DNA of 64,000 nucleotides from Xylocopa sonorina (Eukaryota > Arthropoda > Insecta > Hymenoptera > Apidae): positions 4,650,001-4,714,000 of the forward strand of contig NC_135203.1 of NCBI RefSeq assembly GCF_050948175.1, in the 5' to 3' direction. The position numbers were made by a program, and so were the translations under genes. The notes below the pieces were generated by a model. It had not been told where the DNA came from. It searched no databases and worked only from the letters and a program-made list of their open reading frames with translations. Below are positions 63,260 through 64,000 of the stretch, in pieces; the stretch's first letter is position 1; the number at the start of each line of letters is the position of its first letter.

Positions 63260-64000
63260 GTTTTGTTAAGAGACGGTGTTTTCGATTCTCGCAGACATCG
63301 AGAGGTTTCTTGGACGATAATGATGGTAATTGTACGCGCATATGATTTGGTATACGTGATTCTAATTTTCATTTATTTTTCTTTAAGGTGATAATCAATT
63401 GCGTATCGTCTACCGTCGATAGGTTTTTAGTCCGCTCTTCAATTTTATCGGATGCAAAATTCTGTACTTTGAGGCACAGTGTTTTTAATTTCTGTACGCT
63501 TTTGAGGACTGTCCATATGCTAATATCCTCTTCCTACTCTAGCGATTTTTCTAAACACGAAATTCCACATTTCGAATACCATTTCTTCAATTTTTATATG
63601 TCGTCAAACATTTTTCCAGTGATAAAGGTTAGTGTTCGAATCGTAGAGAAATAATAAGTTTTTGTTCGCCAAGAAAAAACTGTATCCTTTGAATATTCCG
63701 TCGATATAATTTGCATCAGAATAATTGAACGGCTATGTTTAGAAATCAATTCTGCGCAAAGCATCACCGTAATTTCACTGGGACTTTCTTTCGCGAATCT
63801 ATGCGCACCGATTGCTTCGAGTACCGTTTCAGAGTTAAGTGTAACGTGAAGAATTACACAGAAGCCACTCGATGGATAGAAGCCGCCGCGGTTTTCGAAC
63901 CGTGCGTCTGTCATTCCGTCGATTACTGTTGCAACAACTCGTCTGCGGCCGAGGAGAAACTAGACTCGTCGGCTTACGATACCCGCGAATAGTCGAAGCG

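Larger units (their letters stand above)
60316..64000 (-). other. Probable intron of the membrane-protein gene, no exon recognised
   Basis: The exon at 60156-60315 begins inside a protein, so an upstream exon must exist. No hydrophobic coding segment with a good minus-strand donor was seen up to the edge. It contains a GGA/GAG-rich tract (60894-60960) and an inverted CRE-like repeat (63236-63259). Confidence 0.45.

Noticed and set aside
1..64000. tRNA genes, CRISPR arrays, intact transposons or viral genes
   Set aside because: No box A/B pairs, regularly spaced repeats, transposase or reverse transcriptase motifs, or terminal inverted repeats were seen on reading both strands; small or decayed elements could be missed by eye.

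Overview
The window is eukaryotic nuclear DNA. It has spliced genes with GT-AG introns, large AT-rich introns and intergenic stretches, scattered CpG-rich patches and many simple repeats. No operons, ribosome binding sites or prokaryotic features are visible. The gene content (a multi-exon RhoGAP gene, a ciliary-type small protein, a membrane-protein tail) and the frequent CpG dinucleotides suggest an insect, probably hymenopteran. The organism is an inference from composition and cannot be proved from this sequence alone.

Layout. 344-1259 (minus): a compact three-exon gene for a 231-aa protein with repeated Tyr-rich motifs of the kind seen in axonemal microtubule inner proteins. 1.3-12.5 kb: no recognisable gene; it holds diverged tandem repeats, a poly-G run, a (CT)n tract and a CpG-rich island at 10.3-11.1 kb. 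12.5-12.9 kb (plus): one coding-like exon of unknown family with a good donor. 13-27.6 kb: no gene recognised; it contains an LRRNT-like cysteine pattern on the minus strand near 17.2 kb, a two-copy repeat near 15.4 kb and a polypyrimidine region at 26.3-26.6 kb. 28049-51011 (plus): the main gene, twelve coding exons that join in phase to give a 1,396-aa RhoGAP protein resembling vertebrate ARHGAP6. 51.0-53.5 kb: probable 3' UTR and downstream sequence. 57728-60315 (minus): the last two coding exons of a membrane protein whose upstream exons lie beyond the right edge. 60.3-64 kb: probably an intron of that gene.

The genes do not form an obvious functional unit. The clearest biology is the RhoGAP gene: a very large first coding exon (626 codons), a catalytic domain spread over exons 5-8 with its arginine finger intact, and a low-complexity Ser/Thr-rich C-terminal tail. 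Intron 4 contains CRE/E-box sequences followed by an ATG-initiated frame that runs into the catalytic exon, which could mark a short isoform. I found no evidence of a wholly new system. The items most worth checking are the orphan exon at 12.5 kb, the ciliary-type gene, the possible internal promoter, and the PDZ-ligand tail of the right-hand gene.
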